In this document: piece by piece, positions 1-5,909 of the stretch | Layout: the number at the start of each line of letters is the position of its first letter | How positions within the stretch are numbered: the first letter of the stretch is position 1 | Translations under genes and position numbers: made by a program | Source of the DNA: Syntrophaceae bacterium UBA6078 | Lineage (GTDB): Bacteria > Desulfobacterota > Syntrophia > Syntrophales > UBA2210 | Assembly (NCBI GenBank): GCA_002428735.1 | Contig: DIXO01000031.1 | Location: forward strand, 1 to 15,216 | Length of the DNA stretch: 15,216 bases | Direction: 5' to 3' | The notes under the pieces: model-generated | Told to the model about the DNA's origin: nothing | Seen by the model: only the letters and a program-made list of their open reading frames with translations | Database searches by the model: none

Positions 1-209
1 ACAGTTCTATTTGCTCTTGACAGACCTATTTACAGAATATTGTGCACTCGTTCCGCCCCGTTTATTGCCGCGGCGCGCGACAAAATCCTTGACCGGAAGC
101 CACCGGGGGGGTATCCTTCCCTCCAATTTCATTACGATCTTGTTTTTTTGACAGCAGTGCCTGTCCGGCCCGCACCCAAAGAAAAAGGAGCGCGTATGGT
201 CTGATTGTG

Positions 210-247
210 AAAAGCCCCATTACTCGAACCCGAGCGATGGGGCTTTT
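210..247. terminator. Strong hairpin, likely bidirectional intrinsic terminator
   Basis: AAAAGCCCCAT (210-220) pairs perfectly with ATGGGGCTTTT (237-247). Inside it, CTCG (223-226) pairs with CGAG (231-234) around an AACC loop. The stem ends in A4 on one side and T4 on the other, so it could end transcripts from either direction. No gene that would feed into it from the left is visible in this window. Confidence 0.7.
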
Positions 248-421
248 GGGTTTGGCGGGGAGCGATGATTGCCATTTTCCCTATGTTATACCAACTGGGT
301 TTTTGGTCTTTATTACCGCAAAATACCCGATGGTTAAAATCCCGTTGTATTTGATTTTACGGCAAGACTTTCGGTTTTCATTTTTTATGAATTAGAGTAG
401 TCTTACACAAAAGTTCGGAAA

Positions 422-436
422 ATACCCGCCGGGTAT
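422..436. repeat. Perfect inverted repeat ATACCCG-C-CGGGTAT
   Basis: Two 7-base arms flank a single central base, about 100 bases upstream of vapB. The size and symmetry suit a dimeric regulator site, but no promoter elements are clearly centred on it. It could be an upstream operator or chance. Confidence 0.35.
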
Positions 437-491
437 ATTAATTGTTGGACGTAAACAAAAACGAGAATATGGAGAAAATGAATTTTTCAGC

Positions 492-520
492 TTGACAAGA
501 TATATATCGTGATATATATC
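492..520 (+). promoter_or_regulatory. vapBC promoter with overlapping twin-palindrome operator
   Basis: TTGACA (492-497) is a perfect -35 box. With a 17-base spacer the -10 would be TATATC at 515-520. The spacer and -10 are covered by two copies of the self-complementary decamer GATATATATC (499-508 and 511-520) separated by GT. VapB-type antitoxins usually repress their own operon by binding palindromes over the promoter, and this layout fits. A start near 527 would leave a leader of only about 11 bases, with the GGAGGTG ribosome site (527-533) at its very beginning. Confidence 0.7.
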
Positions 521-537
521 AAACGTGGAGGTGCAAC

Positions 538-768
538 ATGCAAACAGCTAAATTATTTCAAAATGGACGCAGTCAAGCGGTTCGTCTGCCCAAAGAATAC
601 AATTTTGAAGGGACAGATGTGCTCATTCAAAAGATTGGCGATTCTGTCATTCTCTTTCCTAAAAACCGCGTGTGGGAAACATTTCTCCACGGCTTACACG
701 GGTTTACCGATGACTTCATGGAAAACGGGAGAGAACAGCCGCAAATGCAGGAGCGAAAGGGTCTGTAA
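538..768 (+). CDS. vapB: VapB-type antitoxin (AbrB/MazE-like DNA-binding fold)
   Basis: This is a 76-residue antitoxin. Residues 1-45 (MQTAKLFQNGRSQAVRLPKE, then a beta-rich stretch ending in ILFPKN) match the swapped-hairpin SpoVT/AbrB DNA-binding domain of VapB proteins. The remaining tail, rich in polar and acidic residues, would wrap around and block the toxin. The start is set by GGAGGTG four bases upstream. Its stop TAA overlaps the vapC ATG (TAATG at 766-770), the usual sign of translational coupling. The protein should repress its own promoter through the palindromes at 499-520. The gene is AT-rich compared with the ATPase genes, which suggests horizontal acquisition. Family assignment is strong; the exact subfamily is not settled. 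Confidence 0.9.
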   Translation: MQTAKLFQNGRSQAVRLPKEYNFEGTDVLIQKIGDSVILFPKNRVWETFLHGLHGFTDDFMENGREQPQMQERKGL

Positions 769-1166
769 TGTATTTGCTTGATACAAATATCTGTATTTTT
801 ATCAAGAACAGAAAGCCTCTTCATGTCCTGGAAAAATTGCGCAGTGTACTCGAACAAACCGTTTATCTATCCAGCATCACGGTAGCCGAATTGCAATTTG
901 GCGTTTACAACAGTCAAAACATTGAAAAAAACAGGATATCTTTAACTGAATTTCTGGCTCCATTTGAAATTATCGATTTTGGTAATACCGACGCTGAACA
1001 CTTTGGAATTATAAGATCACAGCTAAAAAAAGAAGGAAATATTATCGGCTCTTACGACATGCTCATCGCAGCTCAGGCAGTTGCGCGCAATCTCATCCTT
1101 GTTACCAACAATACAAACGAATTTATAAGAATTAAAAACCTGAAACTCGAAGATTGGAAGGAATAG
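768..1166 (+). CDS. vapC: VapC-type PIN-domain ribonuclease toxin
   Basis: This 132-residue PIN-domain protein has the usual VapC length. The acidic metal-binding residues are visible in order: D5 in LLDTNICI, E41 in ITVAELQFG, D97 in GSYDMLIAAQA, and the LVTNNTNEF motif near 111-119. VapC toxins cut RNA, commonly tRNA or rRNA, with Mg2+ or Mn2+, and are silenced by the cognate VapB. Nothing suggests inactivation. The start overlaps the vapB stop by one base, so the pair is co-translated. Only 5 bases separate the stop codon from a group II intron tail on the opposite strand. RNA target cannot be read from the sequence. Confidence 0.92.
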   Translation: MYLLDTNICIFIKNRKPLHVLEKLRSVLEQTVYLSSITVAELQFGVYNSQNIEKNRISLTEFLAPFEIIDFGNTDAEHFGIIRSQLKKEGNIIGSYDMLIAAQAVARNLILVTNNTNEFIRIKNLKLEDWKE

Positions 1167-1171
1167 CGTCC

Positions 1172-1243
1172 AATCGGGTAGCCGGGGGTAGTTAACCCCC
1201 AGCCCCCACACCACCCGGCATGCGGGTCCGCACCGGGCGGTTC
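1172..1243 (-). mobile_element. Group II intron remnant: 3' end with domains V and VI
   Basis: Read on the minus strand, 1243 to 1209 gives a domain V hairpin: ACCGCCCGG pairs with CCGGGTGGT, with a TGCG/CGCA upper stem around a GACC loop. This resembles the GGAACCGCC...GGTGGTGTG domain V of bacterial group II introns, with a CGC-type catalytic triad. It is followed by a domain VI hairpin (GGGGG-TTAACTA-CCCCC region, 1184-1200) and the typical intron end CTACCCGATT at 1172. I find no upstream domains or intron-encoded reverse transcriptase, so this is a 5'-truncated, immobile remnant. The call rests on recognised sequence and foldable structure, not on a search. Confidence 0.75.
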
Positions 1244-1562
1244 ACAGAGATTACCGGGCCGTAGCCGGGTAGTGAATGTGAACCCACAGCGCTTTGGGAA
1301 ATTCGGGGACATCTTACCAATTTTCTTGACTCACCTGCTGTTCGTTTGGCACTAGCTCCCATCCGTTTCGCCCGTTGCCTGATCAGTTTCTTCACGAAGA
1401 TCTCTTCCCGCGCCATTGGTCGGAGATGTACTTCTTCGACTCTTCGTGCCGCGGCGGGCTCAGCCTGATTTGAACAGGCGCATTCAAACATTCAGGGGAC
1501 AGTTCAAGCCCCTTTGCTTCAAAAAATCGCTGCCCTCAAATAGTCGTTCTATCCTTGACCGC
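1244..1562. other. Non-coding mosaic between intron tail and membrane-protein genes
   Basis: No intact gene is visible here. The stretch holds the decayed atpD fragment at 1370-1448 and two same-direction GGGGACA boxes (ATTCGGGGACAT at 1301-1312, ATTCAGGGGACAG at 1490-1502) about 190 bases apart. Boxes of this kind often sit beside REP or IS200-like transposase genes, but no such gene is present. The rest looks like scrambled accessory DNA. Confidence 0.5.
1370..1448 (-). pseudogene. Decayed fragment of V-ATPase subunit D 3' end (second relic)
   Basis: Bases 1381-1416 match the intact atpD at 5310-5345 with about 3 differences in 36. The match resumes after a 10-base deletion, then fades near 1448. 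On the minus strand the last part still reads REEIFVKKLIRQRAKRMG, against REEIFVKKLIRQRAEAQEG in intact subunit D. The deletion shifts the frame relative to the upstream KKYIS-like part, so it cannot be functional. It lies in the same orientation as atpD and as the other relic at 2469-2615. Confidence 0.85.
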
Positions 1563-1886
1563 TTACGCGCCCTTCAAGTGCGGCAGGAAGAATCCCGCAA
1601 TGATCGCGCCGCCGATGATCACCGCCCAGATGATGTACGTGAGCAGTTTCCGGGAATCCCATTTCTCGGCGATCTTCGTGCCCGAAAAGATAAAGCCCAG
1701 CACCACGAACAGCACGATGACCAGGACCCCGTGCGTCGTCCAGTGATGCCCCAGCGCCGCCTTCATCGCGTTCATGATCGCCCCGTTCGTCTCTTTGAGG
1801 AGCAGGATCACGGCATTCAAGAGGCTGGTGACAATCAGCGAAAGGCCAAACCCGGCCGTGTATTTTTCTATCTTCATGTTTGTCAT
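1563..1886 (-). CDS. Small three-helix membrane protein with a GHHWTTHG motif, function unknown
   Basis: The product has 107 residues and about three hydrophobic helices (roughly 10-31, 52-69 and 81-102). A conserved-looking histidine cluster, GHHWTTHG (46-53, with H47, H48 and H52), sits just before the second helix, and another histidine (H103) lies near the C-terminus. I do not recognise the family. Histidines at membrane edges could bind heme or metal, but no CxxCH or other cofactor motif is present. The ATG at 1886 follows a GGAGGG site and is only 5 bases after the stop of the 1892-2353 gene. The two are surely co-transcribed and probably act as a complex. The pair is bracketed by the two atpD relics. 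Confidence 0.8.
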   Translation of the reverse strand: MTNMKIEKYTAGFGLSLIVTSLLNAVILLLKETNGAIMNAMKAALGHHWTTHGVLVIVLFVVLGFIFSGTKIAEKWDSRKLLTYIIWAVIIGGAIIAGFFLPHLKGA

Positions 1887-1891
1887 GGCTC

Positions 1892-2353
1892 TTACCCTCC
1901 CATCAGTCCCATGGTGACGCCCTTGCCGATGATCGCCCCGGCGCCCTCCATGAAGAGGCCGAGCAGAACGATCAGCGCGGCGATCCCGAGGACAAGGCTT
2001 CGATTACCTTTTTCCGCAAGCGGAACGTTTCTGTAAACGGCGATCGGCAGATAGATGCTGAGTATCAGCATCAGGAAGAAGAGGTGTTCCTTGACCTCCA
2101 TGAAATAGTTGTGCGCCCATGCCCATTGCCCGGCCTTGATGATCGCGCGGTCGGGGCCGTAATGGACCACGTACCAGTAGCCGCCGATCAGGTAGGAAAG
2201 AAAAACAAACACCGCCACGGCAACGCTCAGTTTCTTGATCCTTTCCATGTTTCTTTCACTGACGTTCAGGACATCCACGAACAATGCGACAGCCAGGAGA
2301 ATGCCCAGGACGCCGAATCCCACATGCAACATCATCTGCACCTGGATTGACAT
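1892..2353 (-). CDS. Four-helix membrane protein with membrane-edge histidines, function unknown
   Basis: A 153-residue integral membrane protein with predicted helices near 8-30, 41-64, 86-107 and 119-143. Histidines H10, H64, H81 and H90 fall inside or at the ends of the first three helices, a distribution like that of small b-type cytochromes or quinol-linked membrane subunits. No family is recognised, so heme binding is only a suggestion. The start at 2353 is chosen over a longer frame because AAAGGAGG sits 6 bases before this ATG, and the 25 residues upstream are arginine-rich and unlike a membrane protein. It is the first gene of a two-gene unit with 1563-1886. A weak promoter (TTCATC, 17 bases, TATTAA) may lie about 80 bases upstream on the minus strand. 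Confidence 0.8.
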   Translation of the reverse strand: MSIQVQMMLHVGFGVLGILLAVALFVDVLNVSERNMERIKKLSVAVAVFVFLSYLIGGYWYVVHYGPDRAIIKAGQWAWAHNYFMEVKEHLFFLMLILSIYLPIAVYRNVPLAEKGNRSLVLGIAALIVLLGLFMEGAGAIIGKGVTMGLMGG

Positions 2354-2468
2354 CGTTTGCCTCCTTTCCGGTATTGCTGCCAAACGGGTCCCCTCTGGTA
2401 CCCGAAGGGAACGCCCAAGACGCCTCACGTATTTAATACAAGAACAACGACCACGGATGAACCCGGCC

Positions 2469-2615
2469 TCATTCCCTCTCCACCGGCTGGTTGATCAGTT
2501 TCTTGACGAAGATCTCTTCCCGCTCCATCTCCTCGATCCTGCCCGAAATATATTTCTTCACTTCTTCGCGCTGGGGGATGAATATCTTCTCCAGTGCGTT
2601 GACCCGCAGCTACAC
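2469..2615 (-). pseudogene. Duplicated 3' fragment of V-ATPase subunit D gene (first relic)
   Basis: Bases 2493-2615 align without gaps to 5310-5432 in intact atpD, with about 114 of 123 identical by eye. The reading frame is kept from VNALEKIFIPQREEVKKYIS through REEIFVKKLINQPVERE to a TGA at 2469-2471. Against intact subunit D (from R163), about 38 of 43 residues are identical. An in-frame TAG precedes the fragment and there is no start codon with a ribosome site, so it should not be translated. The fragment begins directly after the stop codon of the acyl-CoA ligase gene. It is less decayed than the relic at 1370-1448. Confidence 0.93.
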
Positions 2616-2616
2616 A

Positions 2617-4212
2617 TCACTGCTCTTTGAGCATCTGCTCGATTTCGGCCTTGAGGGCGAGTTTGTCGACCTTGCCGTTCGCGAGGAGCGGGAGGAGATC
2701 GCGAATAAAGAACTTCTTGGGGACCTTGAAGTTGGCCAGCTTCGACCGGCACAGCTCGCGCAATTCTTCTTCTGTAGCGGTCTTCCCGGGGATAAGCATG
2801 CAAAAGGCCCAGCCGACTTCCTGGAATATCTCGTCGGGAACGCCGATGACCGCCGCGAAGAGAATGCCGTCATGGGATTCGAGGACATCTTCCACCTCGC
2901 GCGGGTAGACATTCTCCCCGCCGGTTTTGAACATCTCGGAGCGCCTCCCCGTGATATAGATGTATCCCCGCTCGTCTTTGTAAGCGAGATCTGAGGTGTA
3001 GTGCCACCCGTCCCCGTCGATCACCTCGGCCGTGAGCTCGGGCTTGTTGTAGTATCCCTTCATCAGAAACGGTCCCCGGACGGCGATCTCACCGATCTGG
3101 CCGTCGGGAAGCTCGTTGCGGTTCTCATCAACGATCTTGAGCTCGAAAGGTGGGGCGATCTTCCCGGCGCTCTTCATAAGGGTCTCCAGGTCATCTCCCT
3201 TTTCGGTGTAGGTGACAAAGCCGCAGACCTCGGTGCTCCCGTAGCCGGTGATCAGATGCGCCCCGGTCTGTCCACAGATCCCGCTCAGGACATCGATCAT
3301 GATCCTGGGGGCGGCCGCCCCGGCCCACATGAACCCTTCGACGCTGCTGAAATCGGTGGTAAAGAAGGCAGGATGCTTGAATTCGAGGAGAAACATGACC
3401 GGCACCTGTCCCACAACGGTGATCCGCTCCTTCGCGATCACCGTGAGGACCTCTCCCGGATCGAATTTGTCCAGCATGATCAGCGCGCCGCCTCCCATGA
3501 TCGCGGCGAACCCGATCTCGACGTCCGCGGCCACATGGTTGATGGGGAAATGGAGGAGCCCCCGGGTGTTCTCATCGAAGTAGAACTTGGGCAGCTCGAC
3601 CCTGATGTTCTCGATGATGCTCCGGTGCGTGTGCACGACTCCCTTCGGTTTGCCGGTAGACCCGGAGGTGTACATCAGGAGGGCCTCGTCGGTATCGACG
3701 ACTTGGCCGGCACGTTCCTCCAGGGCATCGTCGAGCTGGGGCCGCGGCTCCCCCGTAAAGGCGGCAAAACTGTCGGTTCCGTCAATCGCCTCGCCGATTA
3801 CGAGGACTTTTCTGATACAGGAAAACTCATCTTTCAGGGCCGCGATCGTCTCCGCGAGATCGGCCCCCAGATACTCCCTGAGGGTAATCAGGACGGCGGG
3901 CTGCGAGTCGCCGATCTGATACCGCAGTTCGTCCAGGGTCAGCTTCGGCGAGAGACCCAGCCAGATCGCACCGATCTTGTTCGCCGCCATGTAGGTGGTC
4001 AGGAAATCGCTACGGGCCATGGAGAGCATGGCCACGCGATCCCCTTTTTCGACGCTCACCTCCAGATAGGCCTTGGCGATCCGGTCCATCCGCTCCTTGA
4101 AATCCCCCCAGGTCAGCCGTTCGTCTCCGAAGACCAGCGCCTCCGCTTCGGGCTTTTTCTCGGCCCACTTCTCCACGTAGTGCCAGGTCAAGTTCAGATC
4201 TTTCCACGCCAT
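2617..4212 (-). CDS. AMP-forming acyl-CoA ligase (ANL superfamily)
   Basis: This 531-residue enzyme should activate a carboxylic acid with ATP and CoA via an acyl-AMP intermediate. All core motifs are intact: the P-loop-like YTSGSTGKPKG (181-191), GYGSTE (323-328), YTSDLA (405-410), the hinge region TGRRSEMFKTGGENVYPREV (421-440), and the C-terminal LANGKVDK with catalytic K514. The length is normal for the family. Substrate is not readable; it resembles medium-chain, cyclic or aromatic acid CoA ligases as much as long-chain ones. GGGGGAAA upstream supports the ATG at 4212. The dehydratase gene ends 25 bases upstream, so the two probably form one operon acting on the same CoA thioester pathway. 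Its stop codon directly abuts the atpD relic. Confidence 0.93.
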   Translation of the reverse strand: MAWKDLNLTWHYVEKWAEKKPEAEALVFGDERLTWGDFKERMDRIAKAYLEVSVEKGDRVAMLSMARSDFLTTYMAANKIGAIWLGLSPKLTLDELRYQIGDSQPAVLITLREYLGADLAETIAALKDEFSCIRKVLVIGEAIDGTDSFAAFTGEPRPQLDDALEERAGQVVDTDEALLMYTSGSTGKPKGVVHTHRSIIENIRVELPKFYFDENTRGLLHFPINHVAADVEIGFAAIMGGGALIMLDKFDPGEVLTVIAKERITVVGQVPVMFLLEFKHPAFFTTDFSSVEGFMWAGAAAPRIMIDVLSGICGQTGAHLITGYGSTEVCGFVTYTEKGDDLETLMKSAGKIAPPFELKIVDENRNELPDGQIGEIAVRGPFLMKGYYNKPELTAEVIDGDGWHYTSDLAYKDERGYIYITGRRSEMFKTGGENVYPREVEDVLESHDGILFAAVIGVPDEIFQEVGWAFCMLIPGKTATEEELRELCRSKLANFKVPKKFFIRDLLPLLANGKVDKLALKAEIEQMLKEQ

Positions 4213-4237
4213 GATGTGTTTCCCCCTTTATTGTGCA

Positions 4238-5113
4238 TCAGGTATTCAATCGTATGTATCCGTGACTGATCGCCGTTTTGCCTTCGTCGTTGACGACATC
4301 AAAGAAAAGGTCCGTCCCGCCGCCGGGAGCCCTCCGGAGCAGGCGGACGGTGATCTCCCCGCCGGGGATGACCATGCCGCTGAACCGGCAGGAGACCGAT
4401 TCCACGGCCAGGGGGTTTCCCTCCCGTTCCCTGTCGATCAGCTCGCGGACCGCATAGGCGAGCGTGGCCGTCCCCTGGAGGATTCTGCCGGGAAGGCCGA
4501 CGTCATGCGCGAATTTCACGGAGGTGTGGATCGGAAAATGGATGCGGGTACAGCCGTCGTAGACAAAGGGGGCGTACGGATCGATGGCAATTTGAGATTC
4601 CCAGACGGGAACGGCCTCATCGGGAGACGGGGGAACCCGCGGCAGGGCATCGCCCCCCCGCCCTTCGTCGGCGCAGGCGACGCCGCGCAGGAGGGCGCCA
4701 ATATGCTCGGTGAAGGCGGGCGCATTCTCGCCGTCCGAGGCGTCGAAGCGGATGACGATGTGGGTGCCGGCACGGTGCGGGATAATGGCCGCGATGGCGC
4801 CCCGGATCGTGAGGACGTCTCCCGGTCGAACCGGACGGTGGAATTGCAGGTGTTCGGTGTAATGCACCTGGGTCAGCAGGAGTTCCCGGGGGAAATCCGG
4901 GTCTTCGATGTAATCCCAGATCCGCTCCAGGATCGGCCAGGTGACCGCCACGGCGAACATGGGGGGAGCGACGATTCCGCCCGGACGCTCGTCGTCCAGA
5001 TAGCAGGGATTGGCGTCGCCCACGGCAGCGGCATAGTTCATGGTGTCGCGCCAGGTGACGGTTGTCCGGTACTCTTTCAGGCGGGTGCCGACGAAGTGTG
5101 ATGACAGTTCCAT
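4238..5113 (-). CDS. Two-hotdog MaoC/HTD2-like acyl-thioester dehydratase or hydratase
   Basis: The 291-residue protein has two hotdog domains, about 5-145 and 165-290. The N-terminal half has AVGDANPCYLDD (30-41), a MaoC-type GDxNP motif with tyrosine where the catalytic histidine would be. The C-terminal half has TRIHFPIHTSVKFAHDVGLP (189-208) then GRILQG, close to the RIHYD...YA...G pattern of HTD2 and mesaconyl-CoA hydratase-like enzymes. H192 is in the catalytic histidine position, but the preceding Asp is not kept. It likely adds or removes water from a (3R)-hydroxyacyl or branched acyl-CoA. It is the first gene of a pair with the acyl-CoA ligase. The start at 5113 is preceded by AGAGG. 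Substrate is unknown. Confidence 0.85.
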   Translation of the reverse strand: MELSSHFVGTRLKEYRTTVTWRDTMNYAAAVGDANPCYLDDERPGGIVAPPMFAVAVTWPILERIWDYIEDPDFPRELLLTQVHYTEHLQFHRPVRPGDVLTIRGAIAAIIPHRAGTHIVIRFDASDGENAPAFTEHIGALLRGVACADEGRGGDALPRVPPSPDEAVPVWESQIAIDPYAPFVYDGCTRIHFPIHTSVKFAHDVGLPGRILQGTATLAYAVRELIDREREGNPLAVESVSCRFSGMVIPGGEITVRLLRRAPGGGTDLFFDVVNDEGKTAISHGYIRLNT

Positions 5114-5208
5114 CTCAGGGCCTCTTCTGCCCGTAATGCGGGATTACCCCGTCCTTGAAGAACCGTCTCGGCTCTGAAGGCCACGCTGCCTCCCCCACGT
5201 AGTGCGAG

Positions 5209-5229
5209 AAAAACCGGGGAAGCTTCCCG
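5209..5229 (-). terminator. Possible intrinsic terminator after the ATPase operon
   Basis: On the minus strand GGGAAGCTTCCC (5217-5228) can form a short hairpin and is followed by CGG and five Ts (5209-5213). It lies 50 bases past the atpD stop. The stem is short and the loop tight, so it may be weak or leaky. Confidence 0.4.
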
Positions 5230-5279
5230 TATCTAACAGCATAAGACGAAATCGCAGAAAGGGGTTAGTCCTCCGACCC

Positions 5280-5909
5280 CTATCCCTCTTGTGCCTCGGC
5301 CCGCTGCCGGATCAGTTTCTTGACGAAGATCTCCTCCCGCTCCATCTCCTCGATCCGGTCCGAAATATATTTCTTCGCTTCTTCGCGCTGGGGGATGAAT
5401 ATCTTCTCGAGGGCGTTGACCCGCCGCTGTACCTTTTTCAGCTCCCGTGAGAGCATCATGATCGTCTTGGTGATGGTCGCGTATTCGGCGAGACTCTCAA
5501 GGGCCTTCCTCGATTTATCCTTCGCCTCGTCGTAGGCGGCGGTCGTCCCCGCCAGAGACATCGTGACCTGAGGCCGCTTGAAAGAAAGTCTGATCGTCGG
5601 GAGCCTGAGCCCCATGAGTCGGGTGTACTTCATGTGAAAGAAATATGACCGCTTCTCGAAACAGCTTTTCCGGCTGAGGGTATCCGACCCCATTTCCACG
5701 GCAGCCGAACGGTAGGCCGCGTAGAGTTCGCCGAGGACACCTGACAGGGCGGCCTCCATTTTCCGTATCTCGCCGATGTTCCGCATGATCTCTATGGCGA
5801 GGATCTCCCGTTTCTGGTTGAGAAGATCGTACCCCTCGTAGGCGAATTCCAGGTCTTCCTTGAGCCTGCGCAGGGACGATTTGGTGGGGGGGATATCTAT
5901 AGCCGGCAT
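5280..5909 (-). CDS. atpD: V-type ATPase subunit D (central shaft)
   Basis: A 209-residue subunit D, the long antiparallel coiled-coil axle that turns inside the A3B3 head. The N-terminal helix has LKEDLEFAYEGYDLLNQKRE (16-35), typical of the family. The C-terminal helix has RRVNALEKIFIPQREEAKKY (162-181). Length is normal. The start at 5909 is chosen over a longer frame because AGGAGG lies 8 bases upstream, and the extra 35 residues are only the out-of-frame end of subunit B. It overlaps atpB by 13 bases and is the last ATPase gene of the operon. Its 3' 125-150 bases are duplicated twice further downstream as relics. This copy is intact. Confidence 0.96.
   Translation of the reverse strand: MPAIDIPPTKSSLRRLKEDLEFAYEGYDLLNQKREILAIEIMRNIGEIRKMEAALSGVLGELYAAYRSAAVEMGSDTLSRKSCFEKRSYFFHMKYTRLMGLRLPTIRLSFKRPQVTMSLAGTTAAYDEAKDKSRKALESLAEYATITKTIMMLSRELKKVQRRVNALEKIFIPQREEAKKYISDRIEEMEREEIFVKKLIRQRAEAQEG

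Larger units (their letters stand above)
1..490. other. Non-coding region upstream of vapBC
   Basis: I see no convincing gene here. The one computable reading frame (207-395) runs through a terminator hairpin and has no family resemblance. The stretch contains the hairpin at 210-247, a perfect short inverted repeat at 422-436, and an orphan start signal near 187-205 (AAGGAG, then ATG GTC TGA) that would encode only two residues. The right half is AT-rich, like the vapBC genes that follow and unlike the GC-rich rest of the window. Confidence 0.6.

Noticed and set aside
17..45. TTGACA at 17-22 as a promoter on the plus strand
   Set aside because: No acceptable -10 box follows at 16-18 bases, and no gene starts downstream before the terminator.
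509..781. 90-residue plus-strand frame overlapping vapB
   Set aside because: It runs through the operator and out of frame with vapB; no ribosome site at its start, and vapB explains the region better.
1192..1491. 99-residue minus-strand frame over the intron tail and atpD relic
   Set aside because: It joins intron structure, spacer and a broken atpD end. Only the REEIFVKKLIRQRA part has meaning, so I list that as a pseudogene instead.
1454..1562. Possible tRNA or small RNA before the membrane-protein genes
   Set aside because: A TTCAAA-like stretch is present, but no cloverleaf arms pair around it.
3001..4269. 422-residue open frame on the plus strand opposite the acyl-CoA ligase
   Set aside because: Antisense shadow of an intact enzyme with all motifs; no recognisable domain and no start signal.
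5132..5146. GTAAT-GCGGG-ATTAC hairpin upstream of the dehydratase gene
   Set aside because: A stem of only 5 bases with no T-run and no matching promoter layout; too weak to call.
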